Made by a program: the position numbers and the translations under genes
In this document: positions 48,140-59,402 of the stretch, piece after piece
Layout: every line of letters begins with the position of its first letter
Numbering within the stretch: the first letter of the stretch is position 1
The notes under the pieces: generated by a model
Seen by the model: only the letters and a program-made list of their open reading frames with translations
Databases searched by the model: none
What the model was told of the DNA's origin: nothing
Origin: Mactromeris polynyma
Lineage: Eukaryota > Mollusca > Bivalvia > Venerida > Mactridae
NCBI GenBank assembly: GCA_032209605.1
Contig: JASFXZ010000005.1
Location: forward strand, 30,926,905-30,990,904
Direction of reading: 5' to 3'
Length of the DNA stretch: 64,000 nt

Positions 48140-48358
48140 TGTTGTGCCGGCGGACCGGAACTCAGTCCATTACGGAATGACCGGTTGTTAATCTGACGGA
48201 AGCTGTATTCGGTGCGCCCTGGTGTTGTTCGTGGGGGCGAAAAAGGAGGCTGCAATGATGGGTGCATAGCAGAAGACAGCCATGAAGGATCGTGTTTAAT
48301 CTGTACATAGAACAGTGCAACAAGCATCCTAGAAGCCAGGGTGAGTCTTTACCCAATT
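48140..48358 (+). repeat. GC-rich module, copy 1
   Basis: About 219 bases starting GTTGTGCCGGCGGACCGG and ending GGGTGAGTCTTTACCCAATT. It is nearly the same as 53500-53718. The end can fold as GGGTGA/TTACCC with a GTCT loop. It directly abuts LINE coding sequence. Confidence 0.8.
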
Positions 48359-50130
48359 TTGATAAGAAATCTATAGCTGAAACTTTTAACTCTTTTTATA
48401 CTACAGTTGCATCCAAACTTGTGGACAAGCTTCCTCCATGTGTTCATAAATTTGGTAAACAATTTGTTGACAAGTTTTATGCTGAAAAAGGTGTCCTTAC
48501 AAATAATTATTCCTTTTCTGTAGTCTCAGAAAACAAAGTTCTTAAATGTTTAACTAAGTTGAGTGCTCATAAAGCTACATGATTAGATAATATTCCATCT
48601 CGTTTTGTAAAAGATGGTGCTCCCATTATTGCTAGTCATCTTACTCATATAATTAATCTATCCTTAGTACAAGGAACTGTGCCTGATGATCTTAAAACTG
48701 CTAGAGTTGTTCCCCTTTATAAGAAAAATGATAAGACTTCTGCTGGTAATTACCGACCTGTTTCTATTTTAAGCATTTTGTCAAATTTTTTCGAACGAGT
48801 TGTCTATGACCAGATCGAATCGCATTTTAAAGATAATGGACTATTTTATGATTTTCAGTCTGGATTTAGGAGTGGTTTTTCAACCGATACATGTTTAATC
48901 CATTTAACTGATTATATTAGACTTGAAATGGACAAAGGTAACTTTGTTGGCATGATTCTTTTAGATTTACAGAAGGCGTTTGACACTGTGGATCACTCCA
49001 TTTTACATTTAAAACTTCAAGCCTCAGGTCTTGGTAATGATATTTTGCGATGGTTTAAATCATATCTTTCAGACAGACAACAGCTTGTAGATGTGTCTAG
49101 GACACATTCTAAAAGTGCGTCTATTACATGTGGTGTACCACAAGGGTCTATACTTGGACCGCTTTTATTTTTTAAAAAGGTCAATGACATGCCAGCCATA
49201 GTCAAAAATAAACTTCTGCTTTATGCTGATGACTCGGCTATTCTTGTTTCAGGCAAAGATAAGTCTCATGTTGAGAAATTGTTATCAGAAGACCTTGCTC
49301 TTGTTAATCAATGGCTGATTGACAATAAATTGTCCCTACATCTAGGTAAAACTGAATCTATTTTATTTGGTTCAAAACACAAACTAAAGTCAACTACTAA
49401 TCTTGATGTTAAATGCAATTATTCAACTATTAAGTCTACGTCTTCTGTTAAATACCTAGGTGTTATTCTAGATCAAACTCTGTCTTTTGATACTTTGGCA
49501 TGTTCAATCCTCAAAAAGGTTAATGCCAGACTGAAGTTTTTATATCGTAAAAAAGAATATCTAACTCAACACACCAAACGTTTAATTGTTCTGTCACTAA
49601 TTCAGTGTCACTTTGACTATGCCTGTTCTATATGGTGTTATAGCATGTCTCAATCTCTCAGAAATAAATTCCAAACAACTCAAAATAAATTTCTGAGATT
49701 TGTAATTGGATTGGACTGCAGAAGTCATGTAAATATTGACCATTTTAAAACTGTCAACTGGTTACCTGTCCATAAACGAGTCGACCAGATTATTCTATGT
49801 CATGTTTTTAAAATTAAAAATGGATTAGCACCATCTTACATGGGAGAACATTTTATTTCTCAAGACAGTATTCACAGTTATAAGACAAGGTTAAGTTCAC
49901 AAGGTGCTTTCGCTGTCCCAAAAGTCAAAAGTTTTGGAATAAAATCATTTTGCTACATAGGATGTTCTCTGTGGAATAAATTACCTCATTGTTTTGTTAA
50001 CATCGACTCCCTTTCAGCTTTTAAGGATGCTTTAAAACTACACTTTTTAAATATTCAAACTTAATGTCTTTAGTGTTTTTAATGTTTTAAATCGGATTGT
50101 ATGTAATGAGATACAGTAATCTGTGATAGT
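48351..50130 (+). mobile_element. 5'-truncated LINE (CR1/L2-like)
   Basis: Contains the RT-bearing ORF2 remnant and a short 3' region. The start coincides with the end of the GC-rich module. The 3' end is not sharply defined. Confidence 0.65.
48352..50064 (+). pseudogene. LINE ORF2 reverse transcriptase with one stop
   Basis: One frame covers about 570 residues with a single internal TGA at 48580-48582, where a Gly is usual (KAT-stop-LDNIPSRF). RT motifs in order are ARVVPLYKK, NYRPVSIL, FQSGFRSGFSTDT, LLDLQKAFDTVDH (catalytic Asp), CGVPQGSILGPLLF, LLLYADDSAIL (catalytic YADD) and VKYLGVILD. The C-terminal post-RT region ends LHFLNIQT. LLFFKKVNDM replaces the usual LLF-IYVNDM, another sign of decay. 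The endonuclease domain is missing. It would copy its own RNA at the target site if intact. Confidence 0.88.
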
Positions 50131-50142
50131 TTAGTTATAATG

Positions 50143-50215
50143 AGCGACTTTAGTGGGTTACCTCCCCTTAATCACACTATAGGTGGCGCTGCTGTCGAGT
50201 AGGTCCTTCATCCGG
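50143..50215 (+). repeat. Inverted repeat arm, left
   Basis: GACTTTAGTGGGTTA and GGTGGCGCTGCTGTCGAGTA are found, inverted and slightly diverged, at 52171-52241. The two arms enclose about 2 kb. Confidence 0.65.
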
Positions 50216-50343
50216 ATAATCTCGGATTTTATCGCTCCGCCCACGCCATTGTTGTTTACCGAAGCGTTTGACAGTTTTGACAGTTAGACATTGAAAGTGA
50301 TAAATCATGCCTGAAAAATCCATCAGTAACCTGCGTACAGGCC

Positions 50344-51240
50344 CATCCGAATAGATGAGGTTATTATAGCCCGATGCAGAATTGGGCACACACGTCTTAC
50401 ACACTCCTGGCTGTTCGGCCGGGATGCCAGACTGGACTGCATTCCATGTAATACGCCTTTCACAGTACAACATTTTCTTGTCGACTGTGTTAACCTTCAA
50501 CAAGTCCGTTCCCAATTTTTCAATACCACTGACATTAAAAGTCTCTTTGAGACTGTACAAGTTGGAAAAATTATAAGCTAAATCAAAGAGATTGGCTTTT
50601 ACAACAAACTATGATAAGTTTTTAATCCATAGCCATACTAACATATATATTACATTTACCGGTGAATGAGGATTGCCTCGCTCACCCCGGTACATAAAAT
50701 ATATTCTTACACTAATGATCCCAATTTTTACCCACTATATTTACAACTAATTAACTTGTTTGTTTCATCGGGTTTAACGCCGTTTCTCAACGATATTTCA
50801 GTTATATACGGCGGCCGGTTAACCTAACCAGTTTTTCCTGGACTGAATTCTAACCAGTACTAACTTACCCTTCCACAAGGAGCCGGCAACTTCTCCACAT
50901 GTGGAGGAAAATCGACATTTTTGTCAAATTTTCATGGAAGACACCTAATTAACACATACAAGTATATCACGTAGCCTTTTTAGTTTCACATATTCTTTAC
51001 ATTCGTTGCGCGCTAAATGATCAAAGCTGTCGATGCGCCGTAAAAAACAACATATAATCTAATCTATCAAAATATCTTTCTTATATTCTTGTTTTAATTA
51101 GTTGCAATTTATATATATCGGAGCTAAATTCGCAATAAATGCTTATTTAGCGCAACTTAAATAATGTCTCGCATTTATATTTGTATTTCTGTAGTTATGC
51201 TCTCCGACACTTGGAGGAAATAAAGTAATCAATCAATCCA
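50344..51240 (+). mobile_element. LINE 3' fragment with C-terminal coding end and tail
   Basis: The frame from about 50350 to 50579 reads DEVIIARCRIGHTRLTHSWL, then CIPCNTPFTVQHFLVDC, ending GKIIS. This is the RNase H-linked zinc region typical of Jockey-like ORF2 C-termini. It is followed by about 650 bases of 3' UTR and the tail GGAGGAAATAAAGTAATCAATCAATCC near 51215-51241, with a CTCC...GGAG hairpin. It has a different C-terminus from the LINE just upstream, so it is a separate insertion. Confidence 0.65.
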
Positions 51241-51474
51241 ATAATTTTGGCATTATTTGTGAAAAATATAAAATTTGGGTGACCATACCAGTATTGGTTA
51301 CTTACTTTTGAGTCTGTCTTTCAACAGTAATTTAAATTTAGAGGAGTGAGAAAAGGTGTTATTTCTTCATTTAATATTTCATTTGCACTGGGTGTTTACA
51401 ATTTATGTAAGTAGAAAATTGAGTAATATATCGTATTCTAAAGTGTCATCTAATTTGATATAAAATTCGAATGA

Positions 51475-51740
51475 TAATTGACATTAATTAATATATATTT
51501 CTTACGGTTCATTTAATCTGATTGGTTGATGCTAATTGTTTTGCAATTCATAAGCCACGCCCTAGGCAGAAGATAAGACCTAAATTTCACTAAATTGCCC
51601 CATGTGTCAGCTGTAAAAACACAAGAGTCATAAAACCACAGGAGATCTTTATTATGTGTTAATTTCCGGTAAGATATAATTAATCCCATTGATAATTTCA
51701 ACGATTAGGTCATATCAATCTTTGATCTCAATTAGTAATT
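51475..51740 (-). repeat. Inverted copy of the piggyBac 5' untranslated region
   Basis: The reverse complement aligns with 59840-60110, for example AATAAAGATCTCC, GGTTTTATGACTCTTGTG, TTTTACAGCTGACAC and ATTGCAAAACA. No transposase follows, so it is a fragment or a non-autonomous relative. Confidence 0.65.
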
Positions 51741-52170
51741 TGCACAATGGGGCTGCATCTGTCATCCAAAAATATTTACTTCAAAGACTTGGCCAGCAAC
51801 TTCAAACATCTTGGAATGTTAATTCTTGCTCAAAATAAAATTGATATCACAAGAATTGCTGCACAGACAATTAATACCTGGATTTGACCCCTACGTTAAT
51901 ATTAATTTTTACGCGTTGTGCTGGTGAAAATAGGAGACTTGTGTACATAAAAAATGTCATGATGACATATTGCTGGCGTGATCTACATCCATTGTTTGGT
52001 CGACCTTTACACCTTTTTAATGATTATTTAACAAAAAATGTTTTTCACAGCAGTCTTTTAAACTATCAAAATGGCGTGGAAATATATTAATAAACAACAA
52101 CAACAATACAATTAAACTTCGATGAAAATATCAGAATTGACGCTGATATCGATCTGAAATGCGGAAGGAC

Positions 52171-52241
52171 AAAGGACCTACTCGACAACAGCGCCACCAA
52201 ACGGGCACCTGTTAGACAAGGGCGGATAACCGACTAAAGTC
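52171..52241 (-). repeat. Inverted repeat arm, right
   Basis: Inverted partner of 50143-50215 (AGGACCTACTCGACAACAGC, then GGATAACCGACTAAAGTCC). Confidence 0.65.
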
Positions 52242-52530
52242 CCCCATTGTCTTTCATTAAATATAATCTTGTGATAATGTAATTGGGTATGTGGCAGTTT
52301 GTAATATATTTATTTTCTTGTTCTGTGATATGATTTAATTAGATTTTTAATGCCTCTCTGTGTCATGCCATCAACACGTAGGACCACAATGGAAATAAGA
52401 GTTTACTCTTTTTTGTGCTATCCTAGGTGTTGGTGTGTATGGCATGGATATTATGCACATGTTATATTTATTGTTTTAATATTATATCATGTCTTAATTG
52501 TCCATGTACATGTATACTCAATGCCGAAAT

Positions 52531-52550
52531 AAATATATATATATATATAA
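52531..52550 (+). repeat. (AT)n microsatellite
   Basis: AATAAATATATATATATATATAA directly before the left 24-bp repeat. It may be the tail of an older retroelement. Confidence 0.7.
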
Positions 52551-53742
52551 TTCCTAATGAATTGTAAGATTCAACATTGGTGGCACCGGTGGGATTTCTC
52601 ACCAAACATCCTGTGCCAATAAATCGCTATTCAGGTGTTGACAAACCTAGCCAACCGAAAGTGGTGGCGGGGCCAACCGTTCAATCAGGTACCAATTGCG
52701 GGGCCTCTGGTTTCATCGCGAAGTTGTGCAGTTGGGGGTTCTCAGTGGCGGAACTTGTTGCGACCAGAGTCAGGATGAGGAATGACTGTTTGTACTGGGC
52801 TGGTTTCGGGATGGGACGGTTCCGAATTCGTCCGTTCTGTTCTGAGCTGGTCCGGCGGCCAAGTCACATTTGCTGAATAGGGAACAGTTTCTCGTTATTG
52901 ATAGTGTTATGTATCAGCATGACCCAAAGCAAGATGACAGCTGTTTGAGTTGTTAGATGAGGACCGGAAATGTCTTCCGAGGTATCCGGAAGCCGTTTGA
53001 CAGTCACTGGCATCTGGACTGCACCATGTGGGATTGGGGGATGTCAAGTCCGTCTCTGGAGGAGATGTGCAATCTGAACCCTCTTGAGACTAATAAAGTC
53101 CGCCTTGTGACAGAAGTAGGGGTATTTTGTGACCCGAGACCTATCCCACACCGGAGAGTCTCCGGGTATGGTTGGGTGGGTTGCCTCCCTGGTCGCAGGT
53201 GCGCGGGATCAACCCTGGGAGGTTGTCCCCCGGCTAGCATTGGTCAATACTAGGAGGCTGTACTTTGAGAAGCAACCACCAATCTCAATGGGCAGCCAGG
53301 ATTCCGAGTAGGCCAGAGGGCCAACTCGGGCGGGTCATTGATGTCGGTAGCGGGGTATTGCGGCTTTAACTGCCACTGTGCGTTGGGCTAGGTAGCCATT
53401 GAGCGTAGCTCTGCCGCAATACCAGTACTGGTTCATACCAAGGAAATGGTCAGGCTAAATTGGAACGTTGGCGGACCCTTTGTTTAGAACGGGGAGGAGT
53501 GTTGTGCCGGCGGACCGGAACTCAGTCCGTTACAGAATAACCGGTTGTTAGTCTGACGGAAGCTGTATTCGGTGCGCCCTGGTGTTGTTCGTTGGTTCGA
53601 AAAACGAGGCTGCAACGATGGATGCATAGCAGAAGACAGCCATGAAGGATCGTGTTTAATCTGTACATAGAACAGTGCAACAAGCATCCTAGAAGCCAGG
53701 GTGAGTCTTTACCCAATTCCTAATGAATTGTAAGATTCCACA
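52549..53742. mobile_element. GC-rich module flanked by 24-bp direct repeats
   Basis: The same 24 bases (AATTCCTAATGAATTG followed by TAAGATTC) occur at 52549-52572 and 53715-53738. The 1.14 kb between them is far richer in GC than the neighbourhood and lacks a convincing ORF. Its last 219 bases match copy 1 at 48140. Two readings are possible. It may be a non-autonomous element with a long target duplication. Alternatively, the repeats may be LTR ends, since AACA|TTGGTGGCACCGGTGGG looks like an LTR end plus primer site at 52577. Confidence 0.55.
53500..53718 (+). repeat. GC-rich module, copy 2 of the 219-bp segment
   Basis: Matches 48140-48358 with about a dozen substitutions and ends at the same base. 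Confidence 0.85.
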
Positions 53743-54401
53743 ATGCTAATCTTAAGTTCGTAGGTTCAACTATCGGCAGAGATATATCCTTGACGATTAA
53801 ATGCATCGAAAGTAGTCATTTGTTACAAACCTCTAATTTAAGATTAATTTAAAGTCATCAGTCGTAAAACGTTGTGTACTTGCTGGTAACTCGCGACTCG
53901 GGTTTAAAAATTCGTCATGGGAAGAATATGCTGTCGCGTATTTACGAATGTTTTTTGTAAATATTTAATTAGTTTGCATGTTTGAAAAAAGGTAGTGAAC
54001 CCTAGTCAGATTTTACTGTTAGACTTTTATTGTTTTATAAAGAAACAAGTTGTTATAGTAGTTATATTTTTATCATGTTAATCTCCTTCAAACATATGAA
54101 ATGATGCATCGTCTACTGTCTGGCTTCAGGTTTTTTCGAAACGACTTTGTGTTTTTTTTCGAATAGGTAGCAAGGTTTCGCAAACCGAAGGTTGACGCTT
54201 AACAACAGTATGGCCACATTTTTTACACATTTTAAGACCAGGACAGAACTGCTTTTAAGACTATACATAGGTATGGCGTAATGTCTACAAACGGTGAAAT
54301 AATAATCATTATCACGTAAATATGTATTTAGCAAGTGAACAATACACAAAAAAGAAAACAACAAAACATTTAAACAAGTCAAATACATTCTACAAGTAAA
54401 A

Positions 54402-54560
54402 GAAATGTATTTTCCCGTGTTTGAGTGTAACGAATTAGCGGGAAAATGCTTTCCCCTGATTGGTTAAGAACTGGTCAGTTATTACCTATTAGGGTATACA
54501 CGAGGTGTGGTCATTCAGCGTTGGGTATTCACAGTAACAGGTTTACCGACAAATTTCTTT
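54402..54560 (+). repeat. Split direct repeat A1
   Basis: 159 bases (GAAATGTATTTTCCCGTG ... ACCGAC-AATTTCTTTT), repeated at 57885-58043 with about seven differences. The promoter and start of gag follow directly. Confidence 0.85.
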
Positions 54561-54566
54561 TATGTT

Positions 54567-55287
54567 ATGGCGACCGACTCAGACAATCCAGCGTTACAAG
54601 AAATTCTTGACCAGTTGAAAGAGCAAAGGAGAGAAATTAATTCTTTGAGAGAAGATGTACGTGGGAGCAATTTGAATGTTACCAACGAAGTGAAAAAGTT
54701 GAAAGAAAGAGACTTGATATGGAAAAAATAAAGGTAACGAAATTCAGTTCAACTTCAACTCTGATATTGAGGATACTTGTTCACAAGCTTCATGGGCTAT
54801 TTCTAATAATAAGTTAGATTATGCCGTAGAACTTTTGAAAGAGGTTGACGAGAGAATGAAGAAACGTAATAAACTTATCCGGATAGCAGACACATCGGAA
54901 GGCGGGTGGCAAGCAGTTCAGCAATACGAGACCAATACCATTGCGTCTGGTAGCGAGGATGAAAGTAGGATGAATTAAGCCGAACATAGGGCCATTCGTA
55001 AAAAGAGGTGCTTTTCTAGTCGTGCGAAACCTAAGAACTTCTTTGCTAGTGCTACTACTGGGTTTTCTCAATCAAACGTACCAAGTACCGGTCCATTTCC
55101 ACAATGGGGTGGATCAGGAATGTCTACAGCTCAAGGAAGGCAGAATTTTCGTGCCTATTCAGCATTTCAGAGAAGAGGCAGTGGGAGTTGTTTCGCATGT
55201 GGAGACTTCACTCATTGGAGGAGGGACTGTCCCCATAAACAGCTTGGGAAACAGCAACAAAAAGACGGCTTCCCTAGTACAAAATGA
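54567..55287 (+). pseudogene. DIRS-type Gag, broken
   Basis: ATG 54567 opens MATDSDNPALQEILDQLKEQ with a coiled-coil-like start, stopping at 54731. The remainder is in another frame: GNEIQFNFNSDIEDTC, then LKKVDER-like and KKRNKLIRIADTSEGGWQAV, typical of DIRS Gag. It contains an in-frame TAA at 54976-54978. A zinc knuckle CFACGDFTHWRRDC (C-x2-C-x4-H-x4-C, 55199-55240) lies near the end. It would package the element RNA. One frameshift and one stop inactivate it. Confidence 0.8.
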
Positions 55288-55399
55288 AACCGTCCATATG
55301 CAACAAGATGAGTATATGTTTAGTTAGTGTAATGAGAGTAAAATGTTTACAAGATACTTTTTCGAATATGAACAAGGTCAAAAGCAAATTCTGGTAAAA

Positions 55400-57252
55400 G
55401 ATAGATTGAATGAGAATGAAGAATTTTGGAGATCTATAGGATCTAGTGAGTTTATTATAGTTTCTTTAATGAACGGTTATAAAATTCCTTTTTTTTCTTG
55501 AGTCGGCTAAAAGAGATTCAGAATGTGTTTCACAAGCGATTCAAGATTTATTATGTAGAGGTTTGATTGTAAAATGTAAATCACCACCTGTTGTTGTGAA
55601 TTATCTTACTGTGTATACACATAGTTCAGGTAAAATGAGACTGATTTTGGATTTGATACATGTGAACAAACATTTGTGGAAGCAATCTGTAAGATATGAA
55701 GACTTGAACATTGTTTTGAATTATTATGAAAGAAATTGTTTCATGTTTAAGTTCGATATTCATTCAGCATATCATTTTGTGAACATTTTGTGGAACATTT
55801 TGTGAACATTTTTCATGAGCACACTAATTTTTGGGGATTTTCCTGGGTTGATACAAGAGGTCAAAGGGTCTATTTTAAATGTTTAGTTTTACCATTTGGT
55901 CTGTCCACAGCACCATATATATTCACAAAAAATACTCGTCCTCTAATAGCTAAATGGCGGGGAGAAGGAAAGAAGGTTCTTATGTTTTAGACGATGGTTT
56001 TGGTTGTGATAAGTACCATAAAAATATCTGGGGAGATTAAATCAGATTTGTTAAAATCCGGATTTATACCCAAGGTGGAAAAATCAGTAGAAATTCTAGG
56101 TGTATTCTTAGATTCAGAGAAGAATTGTGCTTATATTCCAGAGAGACGCGTTGATAAAACGTTAAGTACATTAGAAGAAATGGAACATGAATTAAAATTT
56201 CACACATTTCAAAAAGTTGCCAGTTTTGTTGGAAAGGTTACTTCAATGTCTATAGTAATTGGTTACATTTCTCAAATAATGACTAGATATCTCAGTATGG
56301 ACATAGCTACTGCTTATTCCTGGTCTTCCTATATCAAATTGAGTTCAGAAAGTAGAGAGCAACTTAAGTTTTGGAAAGGAAATATTTCTTTCATTAACTT
56401 TAAATTGTTGAATCAAAAAGAAAGTTTCTCCAAAATTGTGTACAGTGATGCTAGTAATACTGGTTTTTCTGGATATGAGATTAAAACAATAAATGGGATA
56501 GCACATACTATCTGGTCTGCAAATGAGTCAAGCAAATCATCATGTTTGAGAGAACTCACTGCTGTGTACAGGGTACGTGTATCTTTAGTTGAAGTGTTAG
56601 ACAATAGTAATGTTAAATGGTTTTCAGATTGTCAGGCTGCTTGTTTGATCGCTGAGAAGGGATCTATGAAGCCAGAGTTGCAAATATAGCAATTCAGATT
56701 CTTTTCATTTTGTCTGCAGAAGTAATTAAAATAAATATTGAATGGATTCCAAGGGAATTAAATGAAAAAGTAGATTATTTATCAAAGATTATTGACAGGG
56801 ATGATTGGGGAATTTCGAGGGAGGTGTTACAAATGGTAGTTAAGCATTGGGGATTTATTGAGGTAGATTGGTTTGCATCCAGTTATAATGCTAAGTTAAA
56901 AACATTATATTCCCGTTTTTGGAATGAGTTATGTTCAGGGGTTGATGCGTTCACAGGGAATTGGGGAAATGTTTATGGATTATTTGTGCCACCAATAAAC
57001 TTACATTGTAGGGTATTGAGAAAAATGGAAACTGATAAATCAAAAGGTGTGTTAATTATACCATTGTGGAAATCAACCAGTTTTTGGCCATTGTTATGGT
57101 CTAGAAATAGTTTTATTGACAGTGTTGTTGATGTGATTGTTTTGCCAACACAGAAAGAGTATTATGTTCCATGTAGAAATGGAAAAGGTATATTTGGTAA
57201 TGAAGACCTGAAGTTTAAAATGTTGGCTTTAAAAGTGCACTTTGAAAGATGA
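55400..57252 (+). pseudogene. DIRS-type reverse transcriptase-RNase H, frameshifted
   Basis: Pieces in order are EEFWRSIGSSEFI, an apparent deletion after YKIPF, GKMRLILDLIHVNKHLWKQS (a DIRS hallmark), FMFKFDIHSAYHFV (first RT Asp), LVLPFGLSTAPYIFTK, and the catalytic DDGFG just after a one-base shift at about 55985. RNase H follows with YSDASNTGFSGY, RELTAVYRVRVSL and WFSDCQAA. The tail VDWFASSYNAKLKTLYSRFW and GNVYGLFVPPINL is the conserved DIRS post-RNase H region. A short duplication of VNILWNIL near 55800 and a stop at 56687 add further breaks. The catalytic residues themselves survive. Confidence 0.88.
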
Positions 57253-57465
57253 CTACTAATGATAGTAATTATTGGGTTCAGTGGAAAACATGGTTTGAAA
57301 GAGGAGTATATGCCTGTCTGAGACTAAAATGTTGATTTACTGATGTAGAAAAGCTTGAATGGGTGAGATTATGCCCACATATTATACATATTATTATATG
57401 ACATGTACATAATTGAATGAGTTGATAATTTATTAACATTTTTGTGGTTTTACATATATTTTTGC

Positions 57466-57677
57466 AGATTTACAAAGATGAAATAGATGAATTGCCTCCA
57501 GTGCTCGTTGACAAGGTGACCTTAATTCCGGAGGCAAAATACTACTTCCGCAGCAAATATTGGTATAAAAGGTTGTTTAAGCGCCACGGAAGGTGGTTGA
57601 GCGATAAAGCAAAGGATGGATATGTTAAAGACAGTTTAAGAGAAAGACTTGATGTGTCTTTGAATTTTGGGTTGTAA
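57466..57677 (+). pseudogene. Tyrosine recombinase, C-terminal remnant
   Basis: The frame ends RLFKRHGRWLSDKAKDGYVKD... and stops at 57677. The HGRW...AKDGYVKDS pattern is the C-terminal end of DIRS recombinases, with the likely catalytic Tyr in GYVKD. The upstream catalytic Arg/His region is absent: only about 215 bases separate it from the RNase H ORF. A T-rich tract with TTTTTGCAG at 57460-57468 looks like a splice acceptor. Confidence 0.65.
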
Positions 57678-57771
57678 TTTAGTTTGTCGTGCCCATTTGT
57701 AACAGTGTGTAATGCTTTATTACATGTTTGATCAGTGTGAATAGAAACAGCGTATGCCCGTTCTTTTAATT

Positions 57772-57890
57772 CAGCATACCCAAATGCTATCAACAAATTA
57801 AACAGTAAACTGATGTTAGTATTATGTTTTGTTTCTATAGTATAGAGAGTTATCAAGTGTGTCAAAGTTCTGAGTAAGTTAGGGGAAATG
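57772..57890 (+). repeat. Split direct repeat B1
   Basis: 119 bases, CAGCATACCCAAATGCT ... GTTAGGGGAAATG, repeated at 58298-58416 with about four differences. It overlaps A2 by the GAAATG core. Confidence 0.85.
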
Positions 57891-58043
57891 TATTTTCCCG
57901 TGTTTGAGTGTAACGAATTAGCGGGAAGATGCTTCCCCCTGATTGGTTAAGAACTAGTCAGTTATTACCTATTAGGGTATAGAAGAGGTGTGTCATTCAG
58001 CGTTGGGTATTCACAGTAACAGGTTTACCGACATATTTCTTTT
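57885..58043 (+). repeat. Split direct repeat A2
   Basis: Copy of A1, starting at the shared GAAATG core. Confidence 0.85.
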
Positions 58044-58297
58044 TAATTTGTTTCATAAAGGTTCACACTCATCAAGAATATACTTTGCATAATATTAGAA
58101 ATAATTTGTTTTTTTTGTATTGTATATATTTTAATATTTATTTGAGATGGTTAGAATATTAACATAGAATTTATCTATAGTTATTATAGATAAATAGAAC
58201 ATTGAACATTGAATGTTTATAAAGAACATTATTATGATGTGGTACAGGAGGTGTTATCGTTATGAATATGGAATGTAATTTTGGGTTGCTGCGTGTG

Positions 58298-58416
58298 CAG
58301 CATACCCAAACGCTTTCAACAAATTAAACAGTAAACTGATGTTAGTATTATGCTTTGTTTCTATAGTTTAGAGAGTTATCAAGTGTGTCAAAGTTCTGAG
58401 TAAGTTAGGGGAAATG
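58298..58416 (+). repeat. Split direct repeat B2
   Basis: Copy of B1, ending in GAAATG, after which the similarity stops (ACATGAAC). Confidence 0.85.
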
Positions 58417-59285
58417 ACATGAACAAAACAAAACTGTGATGGGAATTCAAAATTGTGGTTTCTTTATGACTTTGCTTCTTCTATATATTCAGATACTTTG
58501 ATCAGGTTTTATTTTATTCCAGAAAACAGCTATTTTATAGTAACAAAACACTTGTGTGATTTGGAGTTTGCAATAGTAGCAGTAATAGCAAAAACAGAAT
58601 AGCAGTAACTGTTTGTATTGTTAATGATGCTAGCAGTAACAATGCTGTTACTGTTCTACAGCTAACGTCCTACTGAATTATCGTTATATCCAATTATTTG
58701 CATGCTACACGGTAATATAAATATTGTCACAGTTGCTTTTATAACCTTTTTATTGGGTGTTAACAGTATGTTTGAATATGAGTGTTCATCATTATGTTGG
58801 TATTTTCTAGTGACTTACTAATTAGTTATGTTGAATCATACGATAAAGGAGGGTGAATGCAATCAAGCCAAGTTTATTAAAAAAACACACTGTATCAGTA
58901 TATACATGTATGGTCTATAGTAATAATATGCAATTATTAAAGTATTACTGTTTTATGAAAATGTTATACAGAAATATGTTAATTTGATTCCTACATAAAT
59001 ACTTATTTGTTAGTACTTTAGATAATGTTAATTAACCGACTTAGTTACAAAATGCTCCGATTATCCGAAAGCTTTCAATGTGAAAATGCACAGCAGATGC
59101 TAGACCTTAAAATGAAACATATCTTACAGGATCATAACGGGTCCGTAAAATCAATAACGCAACCGCTCCTTTTGTCATATAAACCTTCATAGAAATACAT
59201 GTAGCATAAAAAGACGTGTCCCACCTCACTGTATTGTATTTAGTGAAGTCGATTTCTTTTTAATTTGAAAATGCAAATCTAGTGG
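58417..59285. other. Nothing recognised
   Basis: AT-rich DNA between the DIRS element and the piggyBac end. Confidence 0.45.
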
Positions 59286-59297
59286 TTAACCCTTTAC

Positions 59298-59402
59298 TCC
59301 ATGATCACGCGTTTTCACGCCCTAATAGCATCTCCATGATCACTCGATTTCACGCCCTAATACCATTTCCATGATCACTCGATTTCACGCCCTAATAGCA
59401 TT
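59298..59402 (+). repeat. Three 35-bp subterminal repeats of piggyBac
   Basis: TCCATGATCAC(T/G)CG(A/T)TTTCACG followed by CCCTAATA(G/C)CAT at 59298, 59333 and 59368. They are close to the terminus, as transposase-binding repeats are in this family. Confidence 0.8.

Larger units (their letters stand above)
54402..58416 (+). mobile_element. PAT/DIRS-type tyrosine-recombinase retrotransposon, internally deleted
   Basis: The ORF order Gag, RT-RNase H, recombinase remnant is framed by split direct repeats in the order A1 (54402-54560), coding region, B1 (57772-57890), A2 (57885-58043), B2 (58298-58416). GAAATG marks the start of A1, the B1/A2 joint and the end of B2, as expected if a circular intermediate joined B to A and recombined through this core. 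There are no LTRs and no target duplication. All ORFs are broken and most of the recombinase is gone. Confidence 0.85.

Noticed and set aside
48058..48356. Paired minus-strand ORFs, also at 53484-53716
   Set aside because: They are shared only because the DNA module is duplicated; there is no sign of coding constraint.
52577..53311. Overlapping ORFs of 60-99 codons in the GC-rich module
   Set aside because: Fewer stops are expected in GC-rich DNA, no known motif appears, and frames overlap on both strands.
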